Shown in pieces: positions 51,031 to 61,720 of a DNA stretch of 64,000 bases. A program made the position numbers and the translations under genes. Origin of the DNA: Rotaria socialis. Its lineage: Eukaryota; Rotifera; Eurotatoria; Philodinida; Philodinidae. The notes beneath the pieces were generated by a model, which searched no databases, was not told the origin of the DNA, and was given only the letters and a program-made list of their open reading frames with translations. The first letter of the stretch is position 1. Each line of letters begins with the position of its first letter. The DNA lies in the NCBI GenBank assembly GCA_905331475.1, contig CAJNYU010001127.1, positions 1-64,000 of the forward strand. Reading direction: 5' to 3'.

Positions 51031-52250
51031 CTAAACTGGTAATGCTGTTAACCAACCAAGACATGGACGAAGTGCACCTGTTTTAATATTTTGACCAATA
51101 CCTAAAAATCCAGCAATTAATTTCATTTTAGTTTCATGGCCATTATCGTCCAAAATAAAATCTGTTTGAGTTACGGCCTCACTAAAATCACCAAATTCAA
51201 TGCCATTGATCATACCCTTGAAATAAAGAAACATAAAATAAATGATTTAATCATGAGCAATAATAAATACTTGTGTATGATGATGATGATCACGTCGAGC
51301 TTTTGTATAATGGCCTTTTCCATCTGAAATATATCTGAAAGGAAAAACGATTGAATGAATCTTATTTTGTTGTTTACAATAAAATCAACATACGGAACAA
51401 AATCAGCCAGCCATCCAGCTAACATACTAATATCAGATCCGCCACCTACACTGTGACAGATTTTTTGCCACCAATCAATATCAGGTTTTCCTTCAGCACT
51501 TGCCTTTAATTGTTGCAAATGGAGTAGAAGAACATCCAGCCACCAATGAAAATCAGTAAAAATACTACGAAGTTGATTTACTCGATTAATAACTTGTTGA
51601 AAATCTTCTGGTGAACCGCGTAATGTCACTTGTGGAAGACCACAGCATAGACTAAATCGAAAATCATAATACGCTTTCACACTATCCATTAATGTACAAT
51701 CAAAAACAGCTTGTTCGACTTGAGTTGTACCAGAAAAAGGAGTAGTCAAGAGCGTAGCTAAATCGGTTTTCATATCACCTCTAATTAATTCACCCATTTG
51801 ACTAACAGCTGCTGGCCAATTAATACCAGGTACAGATTTATTTCCTGTTTTAGGTCGAGCAGAATCAGGTATTCGAAGACTATCTACTGAAAGTGTCAAT
51901 GTTTTTTTTCCTTCATGTGATACCATTAATTCTCGATATTTTTCAGCATTTTCATTTAGATGAATGCTGACACCTTGAGTAATAGCAACCCAAATATCTT
52001 CGACACTGAATTCAAGTGGATAATGTTCACAATAAGCTTTGAATACGGATCCAACAAAAGCATTTTTAATTCGATGATTATTTCCATTAAGATCACTAAC
52101 TAACGGATAATTGGTTTGAAAATTCTCTAATGATAACTTTTGACTTTTAGCTGCCCATCGAGCCACATCAAATTCACTTAAATCTTCAGTTGTAGCATGG
52201 TTTTTCGTGCATACGTCGACTTTTGCTACGGCAAATGTTATGGTGGCCAT
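51031..52250 (-). CDS. DUF4419 family protein
   Basis: Exons 52250-51394, 51334-51271 and 51216-51031 give 368 aa. The sequence fits the DUF4419 family: a segment around NAFVGSVFKAYCEHYPLEFS and EDIWVAITQGVSIHLN, CTLMDSVKAYYDFRFSLCCG, LPQVTLRGSPEDFQQVINRV, and the signature GKPDIDWWQKICHSVGGGSD with GWLADFVPY. The family is known mainly from fungi, some bacteria and scattered eukaryotes. Its biochemical function is unknown. No signal peptide is visible. It converges on the intermediate filament gene, 132 bp apart at their 3' ends. A TTGCTAG acceptor-like site lies 13 nt before the ATG. The patchy family distribution raises the possibility of horizontal acquisition; the gene has three normal small introns, so any transfer would be old. 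Confidence 0.82.
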
Positions 52251-52352
52251 GTATCTTTATTACTAGCAAGCGAAAAATAACTAAAATACACCAATGACAA
52301 TCACTCTCATATTTATTAGGAAAAAAAATCGATGATTCACATCATGAGTAAG

Positions 52353-53384
52353 GACAAGTGGCGTTAAGGGCATTTTTCGATCTCTTCATTTTTCGAAAAA
52401 AATTACATGGTTAGAATCAGCATAAAATTCTGAATAAATCTATGTCCTGTTTTTTGAAAAAGAAAAAAAAAAATTTTTTCTAAAAAAATTTTTGCCGTGG
52501 TACCCCAGGAAAATTAAAAAAAAATTTTTTAATTGTTTTTTCACCGTTTTGGTCCGCACACCGGTTATCGACCCTGCTGATCACGAATATAAGGTTGGTT
52601 TTGCATAAAAATGTTATTCAAACGAAAAAAAGGCGATTTCCAACCCCAATCGATTTCTTACTTTATTCGAGATGTCGCTATCCTGCGACTCGAAAAATCA
52701 GTATTGAAACGCAAAAATGTTTGATATGTGACATCAAACGATTATACATTGACTACAGACCGATTGAGGGACTAACAGACAAGAAATTCTCACTTATTTT
52801 GCTAAAGGATGAAAAATATAGGAAAAAAGGCGTATTTTATTCGAAATGTAAGTCAAATTTGTTTAAAACAATGCTTCCATCCAATGAGTTATATATGCAG
52901 CCCGGTACAGTTTTTCATGCTCTATCCGAATATAACTTCGAAATTAGAAAAAAAGTTGCGGAAAGTAGTCAAAAATAGGTAATATCTGCTAAAATAAGCC
53001 AATTTTCAATATTTCAACGTTGCTTTTTTTAGCAAAAAATTTTTTTTTCAATGTTAAATACTCTTAACATACATTATTTACTTTTCTCTTTCATTTTAAA
53101 AGGTTTTGTCACGTAACTTAGAGATATCTTTTGCTAATCCTGCTGATGAGGTTTCTGGGAAGGGTCAAACTGGTTCGTTGTCAATATCCAGTCGGTGAGA
53201 GCCATGAAGTGATTTTTTCGAACGATATCATTTTAAGTTGCCTGTTTCTCTGACACTCTTCAAAATATAAACCACAACATTGAAAAAAAAATTTTTTGCT
53301 AAAAAAAGCAACGTTGAAATATTGGAAATTGGCTTATTNTTCGAAAAATGAAGAGATCGAAAAATGCCCTTAACGCCACTTGTC
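52353..53384. mobile_element. 1.03-kb element with ~45-bp terminal inverted repeats
   Basis: The first 45 or so bases from 52353 (GACAAGTGGCGTTAAGGGCA onwards, through CGATCTCTTCATTTTTCGAAAA) are repeated in reverse complement at 53340-53384. Inside the right half, about 65 bp at 52990-53057 (AATATTTCAACGTTGC) recur inverted at 53276-53335, forming a foldback around a 220-bp loop. An N sits at 53339, at the junction of foldback and terminal repeat. I cannot identify a target duplication or superfamily. Confidence 0.65.
52595..52978 (+). CDS. open frame inside the inverted-repeat element
   Basis: A 127-codon open frame lies wholly within the element; its first codon is not certain. The product would be basic with a CLICDIKR Cys pair and further Cys residues, but no transposase catalytic motif or known domain is visible. 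It may be a remnant of an element-encoded gene, a captured host fragment, or chance. Confidence that it is coding is low. Confidence 0.25.
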   Translation: MVLHKNVIQTKKRRFPTPIDFLLYSRCRYPATRKISIETQKCLICDIKRLYIDYRPIEGLTDKKFSLILLKDEKYRKKGVFYSKCKSNLFKTMLPSNELYMQPGTVFHALSEYNFEIRKKVAESSQK

Positions 53385-54606
53385 GTTTATATAGTTACCA
53401 CAATGTTAGGCAATATCGGCTACCGGGTACTAAACACAGAGTGATTCATATGATGAGAAAAAAGATAACCTAAGCACACTTTCATGCTGACTTGAATACA
53501 TGCTTGTATATATATATGTAAATGAAGAAAATAAATAGCATACTAGATGTCGTCAAAATATTTTATCATTCAATAAACTGTATTATCATTATTATTCTTC
53601 TGTGAACATTTTAGCATCAACGTGTCAATCTTATGATAATACTCAAACAAGATTTGATGGAACATGTCGTCTTAATAGTTATTCAGCTGATCAGAAGCAA
53701 AAGGCACTTTTTATCTTCGCTAAATGAACATACAAATACGAATACATTTGAAAGAGTCATAAAAAAATTGAATTATTTCGAAATTTTTCACAAAGTATGA
53801 TCTTTGTGCTAACAAGAAGTAAAAATCGACTTATCTAATTTCTGGACAATTACTCATAGTTTTTGTTTCTGGAAATTATAATACTTACTTTAGTAAGTCT
53901 TTTCATTGAGCTTTCAAAAAGATTTTCTGTTCAAAATCGTATTTCTTTTCCTATAATCTTTGACATGAAAAATCATTCGAAAGGAAGTAGACGACAGGCA
54001 ATTCTTTGGATTAATAAATGAAAATGATAAGATGCTTATCATTCTATAAGATAACTTTATCTAACAAGAATCGTTTGTTTGGCATTTTCGTTTTCTATTT
54101 AAATAAATGTGAGTATGAATGTGTAATTCAAGTCTATTTCTATCTCAACACATAGCACAGCTTGATATCACTGTTGAAGAGTGCTTGTGAAAAAGAAAAA
54201 AATTGTCTTTACGTTCTTTCGTTTTATGGTCATTCGTTTCGTTTGGCATTTTGCGATTAAACGACGTGTGAGAAGAAGAAAAAAGAGAGTTCAAAGAGAA
54301 AGAACAGACGAAAAAACCTTCTAATTTCAATTCATCGATCGAATCAAGAACGGACATATATATTTAATTTAGATTCCATTTATCGCTTTAATTCATTTCA
54401 TTGATTTATTCAAACAAAATCATTGCCTTTTTCTTTCTTTCATTTTTGTGTGAAATATTTACAACGAAAACAAATCTTTCTTTTTTTTCCTTCTTTCCTT
54501 TCCTTCTTCCCTTGTTTTGTATACGAGTAAAATACGTGTTTGCATATATGGTAAAAGAAGACGAAAAAGGACACATACGCATACACATAGTATTACGTTC
54601 TCGTAA
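53385..54606. other. intergenic, possible orphan exon near 53614
   Basis: Mostly AT-rich. At about 53614-53727, directly after a pyrimidine-rich AG, a short frame reads STCQSYDNTQTRFDGTCRLN before a stop. It has a Cys-containing, exon-like look, but no partner exons were found. This may be a leftover exon of a secreted Cys-rich protein or chance. Confidence 0.3.
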
Positions 54607-56419
54607 ATGGCACAAGCGTTTGACAATCGAAATTTCATTTCGGGTAAACAGCAAGCATTTTGTTCTGTCGTCTCATCATCATCATTACGACCGAATACAA
54701 CAAGAACTCTTAAAGAGACATCTCCTTTACGACAATCATCAACAAGGCCAAGCTATTCTCCACTATTTCACGACGAAAATGGTTTGAATAGACCTATGGA
54801 CAATCGAAAAACTTCTATGTCATCGCTACCGTCAAATGATTCAATCTATCATCAAATACAACAGTCAATGAGAGGTAAAATCAAATTCTATCTTGAAATT
54901 TCGATTGACAATGAGTGAATATATAATATATAATTTTTTTTAAACTAATTTAGGTGACTATTTGAAATTTCTACCAGAAAAACAAAGTTCTGATACAAAA
55001 CCACCACCTCCCGCTCGAATGCCACGCATAGCATCAACAACAAACAATAATTATATTTATCGTGCAGATGTTTTACCTCAACATTCACCGAATGAAATAA
55101 AAACAAATACAACATATTTAAATGCAACTCAACTTTATATAACTCAACTCTCATCACAAGATGATCCGCCAACTCCACCACCGCGTTGTCCTCTCCATCC
55201 GCCTGCTATTCCACCACGGAATTCTGGAACTAACCATCAGAAAAATTCAGTAACAATTCATGATTTTAATTCATCTATATCACCAAGAGTAATTTTCCGA
55301 TCACCTGTCATATCATCATCAGTCAAAAAAAATGATTTTAATGGAAACGAATTTCTTGAACATCCATTCAAATCACTTTGTATTGATAATAATAATCATG
55401 ATATTCGAGAAATAGCAAATGAATCAAATATCAGAGAATATTACGGTAAGAAATCAAGTCTATCATATCAATAAATAATCTCTTATTTTTTTCAATGATC
55501 CATAAAGATAAAATGAAAATTTCTTTCATTTTTATTTTTTGTTAGGTGAATGTTGTAAATGTGGTGAAACAATAACAAGTTTAGATGATCCATGCGATAT
55601 ACTTGGTCAACTTTATCATAGTTCTTGTGCTATTTGTGTTCAATGTGGACGATCTGTCAAAAATAAACATTTTTTTATTCGAGATGAATTATATTGTGAA
55701 GAAGACTTTTTAGTAAAAAATTATCTTATAAAAAAAAACAGCTAAATACATGATTATTTTATAGTATACGGGCTTTCACGAAACTCTTGAACAATGTGTT
55801 GGTTGTGGTCATCTAATTACTGATACAGTATGATATGTTTCACTGAGTTTATATTCATTTTTCTTTTCGTAAAACAAATCTATCTTAGATTTTACAAGCA
55901 TTTGGACAATCATATCATTTAACATGTTTTAAATGCTCAAAATGTTCGATTTGTTTGGATGGTCTACCATTTATGAAAGATGAAAATCGAAATCTTTTTT
56001 GTGTACACGATTATCATATGTAAGAAATTCATTGATTCTAATTATTAAAAGAACAACATCGTTTTTTTTACATTTATTTTTATAGAACATATGGGCCACG
56101 TTGTGATAAATGTTTGAATCCAATTTGTCCTGAAAATGTGAGATAAATTTAAGTATAGTTTTCTTTAAACACTATTATTTAGGGCTCAAATGAAACTGTG
56201 CGCATAATTTCGATGGATAAAACATTTCATGTTCGCTGCTATCAATGTGAAGTAAATATAGATATATAAATTCAAAGTCTTCGATAAAAATAAAACATTA
56301 TTTAGGATTGTTCAATGCAATTGGGCAATGAGGAAGATCATCGTTGTTATCCATTAGGCGATACATTGCTTTGTGAAGAATGTTGCCATCGACGTCTTAT
56401 TTCTCAGAATAAATTTTAA
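54607..56419 (+). CDS. three-LIM protein of the Ajuba/LIMD1/WTIP family, copy B
   Basis: Exons 54607-54874, 54954-55445, 55546-55712, 55765-55827, 55889-56019, 56086-56137, 56183-56251 and 56306-56419 give 451 aa. The N-terminal 250 residues are disordered and proline-rich, with SH3-ligand-like runs (KPPPPARMP; DDPPTPPPRCPLHPPAIPPR). LIM1 is CCKCGETITS with YHSSCAICVQC. LIM2 is CVGCGHLITD with YHLTCFKCSKCSICLDG. LIM3 is CDKCLNPICPEN with FHVRCYQCEDC. The four middle LIM exons (63, 131, 52 and 69 nt) have exactly the lengths of those in copy A at 38.5 kb, showing common descent. It likely acts as a junction or signalling scaffold; zinc ligands look intact. N-terminal regions of the two copies share no obvious similarity, so their partners probably differ. 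Confidence 0.88.
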
Positions 56420-57680
56420 TAACATTACAAGTTTTTAAAGCTTTGCTGGTTTTTTTATATCATTCGTTTTTAGTTGTCAGATACGATCTCGCTATTGATC
56501 AGATTATTTTTTTGTTTGTTTGTTTTTTCTTCATTTTCTCTTGACAGATCTATCTGAATCAGTGTATTAATTGTTACAGTTCTTCTCTATGTCTTCATCA
56601 TAGCTAGTAAATGATTATCTCTTTAAAAATATTCGTACATACCTATATTCAGATTCAGATTCAGATTCAGATATAACTCCGTGTACTCACTAGTAGATAG
56701 AAGCTATCTATGTATATATTTAAGAAGTATGAAAAATCAATGAACACAATACAGAGATTTTAGTTCTAGATTCAAATTGAAATTTAGTAGAAAAACGCTT
56801 GTAAAATTAATCAAATAAAGAAAATTATAATCTCGTTATAGATCACATAAAACAGTTATAAGCAATAAATAAATTAGAATATTGATATGATTGCGTAACT
56901 ACTTCTTTCATTCCTAATAATAACATAAAATCAAAAGTATCATTATTGATTCAATGATCCATAATAAATTTAGTGGAATTTACTTTAATTATTTGAGACT
57001 ACTTTTTTACTTAGATTTAAGAGAATAAAATTTGATGTATCTGATTCTGCAATCGTACCTAGAAAATTTGTTTTATCATCCAATGTTTCTATTGGGAATC
57101 TTCACTAGAAATAATCGCTTATTATAAATTAAAATAAAATCATTTCACGTAATAAAACTATGATAAAGATATTCGATTTTTTTCCAGCCATAGTGATTTA
57201 TTCAGCGACTTGTTTTGGAAACGATTTCATTTGCTTTTGAATTTCTTTCCAATAATATCACTATTGAAAATAAATCAGTCATCCATATTAGTATTGCCCT
57301 CGATATTCTTATGAGTATATACATATACATGTATGATGGTTGTTTTGACAGGTAAATATACCCATATGCTCATTAATTGCCGGTGTAATGGCTAATCATA
57401 ATTTTCTGCTCTCTATGCCCAAGGAAAGCAAAAGAAAAAAATGGTAAACAATCAACTGATTGTGTATTAGTTACTTTTTTTATGGTGATTATATGACAGA
57501 CATGTGCCTTTCATACAGTAACATATCTAGTATTTATATCGAGAACATTTATTTCTAAATTTTTCTTTATGATATCTCATGTAATCGATTTTTTTCCGTA
57601 CGGATTGTTTTCTAAAAATGATATTTTTCGAGCAATATGACTTTTTTTATTTTTATTAATATCATTTTCAGAATAGAATT
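56420..57680. other. intergenic with short AGATTC repeat
   Basis: A small tandem hexamer repeat (CAGATT, about four units) lies at 56649-56672. Otherwise AT-rich. A T-rich AG at about 57671 lies 10 nt before the next ATG. Confidence 0.5.
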
Positions 57681-58735
57681 ATGTATCCAGCACTAGACGG
57701 ATACTACCAAGCACCACGTTCTCTTCATCGTCAATCATTGCTGTATAATAATGGCTATCTAGCATCCGAAGACTCTGATTACTATAGCTCTACTAGTGGC
57801 CGAAAGGATACGAGACTTCGATTTATTATAATTCGCCATGGAGAACGTGTCGATAATAATTATGGTCCTGGTTGGACACAACATGCATTTAATTATACTG
57901 GTCAATATTATCCATTCGATGCGAATATGCCACCCTCATTACCTTTTCGATTAAATTGGCTAGATTATGAGACCGATGCACCATTGACTCTTCGTGGTTT
58001 ACAACAATCATGGAATGTAGGCAATGCTTTTGCTCAACAGAATATACCAATAGCAGCTTGTTATTCATCACCTGCTATTCGTTGTATTCAAACAGCTGAT
58101 CAAATTCTTGGAGGCATGAATAGAAAAAGTAAATAATTATCTCTTCTTTTTTTAGTGTTCAATATATTAAGTTCTATTTTAACTATGCAGTGCATATGCC
58201 AATACGAATTGAGCTTGGTCTATTTGAATGTTCATCTTGGTATGCTGGATCACCAATTAATTTTATGTCTTATCAAGAATTAATCAATGGTGGCCTTAAT
58301 ATTGATACACAGTATCATTCGTATACCAAGTATTTACGACCATCAGAAAATGAATATCAATATTATGAACGTTCAAAAGATACAATGAAAAAATTATTTA
58401 AATTGCACAGAAAAACAGGTGGCACCATTTTAATTGTTGCACACGCACCTAGTCTTGAAGTGCTCACACGTCAATTGATGAATGAGCAACCGAGACCTGA
58501 ACAACTTTTGAATCTTGCAAGTAGAGTTGATTATTGTAGTATGACAATTGTTGATAGAGAACCATCGTCAAAATCATGGCAATTTCAAAATTCCATTGAT
58601 CAACAAGTCGATTGGCAACAACAACAACAACAACAATTGCAACAACAACAATTACAACATTGGAATCAAACATTAACTCGTTCAACAACACGACCCTACG
58701 CATCAACCAATTTGTTCGCTAATTATCCAATATGA
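57681..58735 (+). CDS. TULA/UBASH3-like histidine phosphatase domain protein
   Basis: Exons 57681-58128 and 58191-58735 give 330 aa. This is a branch 1 histidine phosphatase (phosphoglycerate mutase-like fold). The catalytic motif is IIIRHGERVD, whose histidine takes the phosphate. Downstream are YSSPAIRCIQTA, ELGLFECSSW and IVAHAPSLEVLTRQL, which supplies the second histidine. The arrangement RHGERVD plus SSPAxRCxQTA matches the phosphatase domain of UBASH3/TULA and related ecdysteroid-phosphate phosphatases. The UBA and SH3 domains of UBASH3 are absent, so this is a stand-alone domain protein. The substrate is unknown: phosphotyrosine or small phosphoesters are both possible. The C-terminal tail has a glutamine run (about 58616-58660) encoded by CAA repeats. 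The start follows a T-rich AG by 10 nt. Confidence 0.86.
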
Positions 58736-59799
58736 TTCCTAACAACAGCTTTACAAGTGCACGTTTTTCTTAGCATATATGTTACTCGTTACATATTGTT
58801 TCATAATTATAATTTCTATTGTAAACTATCAGAATTATATCATAAAAAGATTTTCAAAAGCAAGTAGAATTTTCATATTCAGTTTGTGTAAAACAAACAT
58901 TCTTTTGATTGTAATATCACCATATTTATCGTGCTGTCAATGCAAAATCATCGGAATGCTAAATGATCGTTTCAATTCCTACAGAGAACTTATTTGACAA
59001 TTTATCAAGCGTTACTATTACAATAAATAGATGATCTTCGAGTGAATAAGTCGGTTTAGGACTCGTTTTGAACGGGTATTACAGTTTTTATCAGTTTGAT
59101 TGAAATGAATAAGTATTTTCTTTACTTCTAAAACGAATGTTCTGATATCATAGATCATATTCAGAAAATTTTGAAATGAGAATGTAATGATATTTGAATG
59201 ACATTTTTTAAGAATATTTTCCCCTAACGCTTAATTTTACGTAGTATCTCAATATTCAAAATACCACACGGCTAACAGATGCTAGAACAGATATACCATA
59301 TCCATGAAGTATAATGTTTTTATGTTCCTGCAAGTTTTATTCCCCCAGTGTGCACATCACATAAAACAATTTTCCAGCTACGTTATTGTTATTAGAATTT
59401 CGAAAGTTTAATTCTTTTTGGCTACACATAAGACTTGCTCTTAAATTTTGTAACACAGTTACATAGATCCGAGAGTGTGATTATGAGTGATGTGACTTTG
59501 GGTTGCTAAAGAGAAACCTTACACTCTAGCGGTTTCCATCTTAAACTCATTGATATTCGACTTTTATCATTTTTTTTCTTTGAATTTATAACGCGAACTG
59601 CTCATTTAGTAAAAGATGAAAGGACAACACGATATAACAGGTTTCTATTAATAGCCTTACATCCAGTTCCTCTTTCTTAATATAAAACTATTTCAAGTAT
59701 CCAATTAATCGTAATAGCATAACATTAACTCTTATGACAAACAACAATGCTACAGCATTGCTTGACTTTCCAGACGAAAATCGATAACTCAAGCTATTC
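58736..59799. other. intergenic, no gene recognised
   Basis: AT-rich spacer between the phosphatase gene and the nested transposon block. The hydrophobic open frame 58779-58997 has no supporting feature. Confidence 0.5.
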
Positions 59800-59829
59800 G
59801 CTATTCTCAAGGGGGAAATAGTAGACTTG

Positions 59830-60044
59830 AAGTAAAAAAGTACACCAAAGTAGAAAAGTAACCTCAAGTAACTTCAAGTACGTAGAAGTAGCTCGAAGTA
59901 CATTCAAGTGCCTTTCAAGTACCATAAAGTGCCCGTAAAGTGCTCGTAAAGTACTGGTCAAGTACCACCAAGTACCAGTCAAGTACCAGTCAAGTATCAT
60001 CAAAGTCTTCCGAAGTACTATCAAGTACAATAAAGTATCGAGAA
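59830..60044 (+). repeat. ~10-bp-period AAGTA array, left part
   Basis: About twenty consecutive units of the form CAAGTAnnnn or AAAGTGnnnn, with neighbouring AAGTA words mostly 10-11 bp apart (for example CAAGTACCAC, CAAGTACCAGT repeated). It continues in the same orientation after the inner element at 61540-61690, so one array was split by insertion. Confidence 0.8.
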
Positions 60045-60234
60045 CAGGGATGCAACGCTGACGGTTATCAATCTGCTGCGATAACTGTATCTACGGTTAT
60101 CGGTCTCAATACGATAATCGTAGGTATGGTTACACTGTTCGTCATAGATTCAAACCAAGTTAAACAGTGACGCAGTGCATAAAAAATTCTTAATTTGATG
60201 TTGGCTGTAAAGGAATGTTTTCTTTTTAAAGATT

Positions 60235-61352
60235 GACAAAGCGGAGTCGGGGCCGACTAGGCCGATACTGAGCACTATTGGCCTCGTAAACCTACTGCCG
60301 ACCGAAAACCAAAAGGAATCGGGTTTTCATAACAATGGATTTCTACGAGTAATTCAAGGTGGGTTTCGGAATATGAGCTACTTTTGTCTCGGAATCCTTT
60401 TGGTTGATCAGGAACCAATAGAAATCGAGATTTTCGAAAAGTGGCTCGCCATTGGTATTTCGAGTTGTGGAGTTCGAATCTGAACTCCATTAGCTCAACG
60501 TAGTGTTGATGGATCTGGAACCAATGGGAATCAAGTTTTTAACAAAAACGTTTTTCAAGGTTTAATTTCAGACGGAGACTTCGAATTTGAGTTATATTCA
60601 GCACGAAATCCTATCGGTGAGTCAGTAGCCAATATGAATCGAGTTTTCAGGAGAGCGGTTTTCTAGGGGTATTTCGAGTCGTGGAGTTGGTACATGCGAG
60701 CTCCATATTTTTGAAAATCGAAATCTCTACTGGCTTCTGGTCGACCAATAGGATTGCGAGAAAAACAGAGCTTAGATTCGAATCAGAGATGGGCATAGGA
60801 CAGGGCGGTCCTGGCGTCCTGTCCTGCAGGACAGTGTGAGATTTCGATTTTTGTCCAGTCCTGCACCCATCAGGACAGAAAAGTTAGCAGGACAAAACAG
60901 GATAGGACGAAGTTTGATCTTCGTCTTGCCCTGCCGGCCGCCAGGACCGAGAAGCTAGCAGGACAGAACAGGACAGAAAACCTTATCCTGCGCTCGTCTC
61001 TGATTCGAACTCACGGCCTCGAATTACCACTAGAAATCCATCTTTCTGAAAACTCGATTCCTATTGGTTTTCGACCACCAATGGGTTTTCAAGGCCAATG
61101 GACCTCAGACTTGACCTGCCCAGCNCGGCCTCGAATTACCACTAGAAATCCATTTTTCTCAAAGCTTGATTCCTATTGGTTCCTGATCAACCAATAGGAT
61201 TTAGGGACAAATGGAGCTCAGGTTCGAACTCACGGTCTCAAATTATGTGTAGAAATCCATCTTTCTGAAAACTCGATTCCTATTGGTTTTCGACCACCAA
61301 TGGGTTTTCAAGGCCAATGGACCTCAGACTTGACCTGCCCAGCTCCGACTTT
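60235..61352. repeat. inverted and direct repeats within the inner element
   Basis: GCGGAGTCGGGGC near 60240 and GCTGGGC/AGTCGGAG-type sequence inverted near 61340 suggest another inverted-repeat layer. Units built around GATTCCTATTGGTTTTCGAC, with adjoining CTAGAAATCCAT, recur in direct and inverted order throughout. About 87 bp is near-identical at 61038-61124 and 61257-61343, and an N at 61125 lies at the edge of one copy. Confidence 0.55.
60784..61002. mobile_element. 219-bp hAT MITE with 8-bp duplication
   Basis: Ends CAGAGATGGGCA (60784) and the reverse complement of the right end (CAGAGACGAGCGCA, from 61002) are typical hAT-like inverted ends. The flanks ATTCGAAT (60776-60783) and ATTCGAAC (61003-61010) are an 8-bp target duplication with one mismatch. 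A related repeat unit at 61201-61226 (CAGGTTCGAACTCACGG) shows the same site without the insertion. The body is rich in AGGACAG words. Confidence 0.78.
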
Positions 61353-61539
61353 TCTTCCTCAACCGTTATAACGTATCGATATTTTCTCCGAAACCACTTT
61401 CTTTACAGTCAACGTCAAAACAGGAAATTTTCTCAGCACTGCGCAATGCTCAACTCGGGTTGAATCTATTAGGGACGGTGTAACCGTACTTATGGTTATC
61501 ACCGCCATTGCATCCCTAGCTGAGAAGATCAAGCTATAA

Positions 61540-61690
61540 CTTAGAAGCTTCAAGCAGCATGGCGTTGCGTCAAGTAGCTCAAAGTACCTTCAAGTAGCTT
61601 AAAGTAGCTTAAAGTAGTTTAAAGTATCAGGCAAGTAGCTCAAAGTACCATCCAAGTAGCTCAAAGTAACTTGAAGTAACTTGAAGTTCA
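61540..61690 (+). repeat. ~10-bp-period AAGTA array, right part
   Basis: Continuation of the AAGTA array (CAAGTAGCTC, AAAGTACCTT, CAAGTAGCTT, AAAGTAGCTT and so on) in the same orientation as the left part, ending at the right inverted terminus of the outer element. Confidence 0.78.
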
Positions 61691-61720
61691 AAAGTCTGCT
61701 ATTTCCCCCTTGGCTATTCT

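Larger units (their letters stand above)
60045..61518. mobile_element. inner element with CAGGGATGCAA ends
   Basis: The left end CAGGGATGCAACG at 60045 and the reverse complement of the right end (TAGGGATGCAATGG, ending 61518) form inverted repeats, with further similarity around GGTTATC. Eight bases on either side, ATCGAGAA and GCTGAGAA, match at five positions, a possible worn hAT-type duplication. It contains two more nested layers. No transposase frame is seen. Confidence 0.6.
59808..61712. mobile_element. outer hAT-type element with AAGTA array, hosting nested insertions
   Basis: Inverted ends CAAGGGGGAAATAG (59808) and CTATTTCCCCCTTG (ending 61712) are flanked by a perfect 8-bp direct repeat, GCTATTCT (59800-59807 and 61713-61720), the target duplication expected of hAT-type transposons. 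Between the ends and the inner insertion, both sides consist of an AAGTA-based array with units of about 10-11 bp, in the same orientation on both sides. Without the inner element at 60045-61518 it is only about 430 bp, with no coding capacity. Confidence 0.82.

Noticed and set aside
54401-54787. 128-codon frame overlapping the start of LIM copy B
   Set aside because: It lies in another frame over a T-rich leader and the LIM first exon; the LIM frame has splice and domain support, this one does not.
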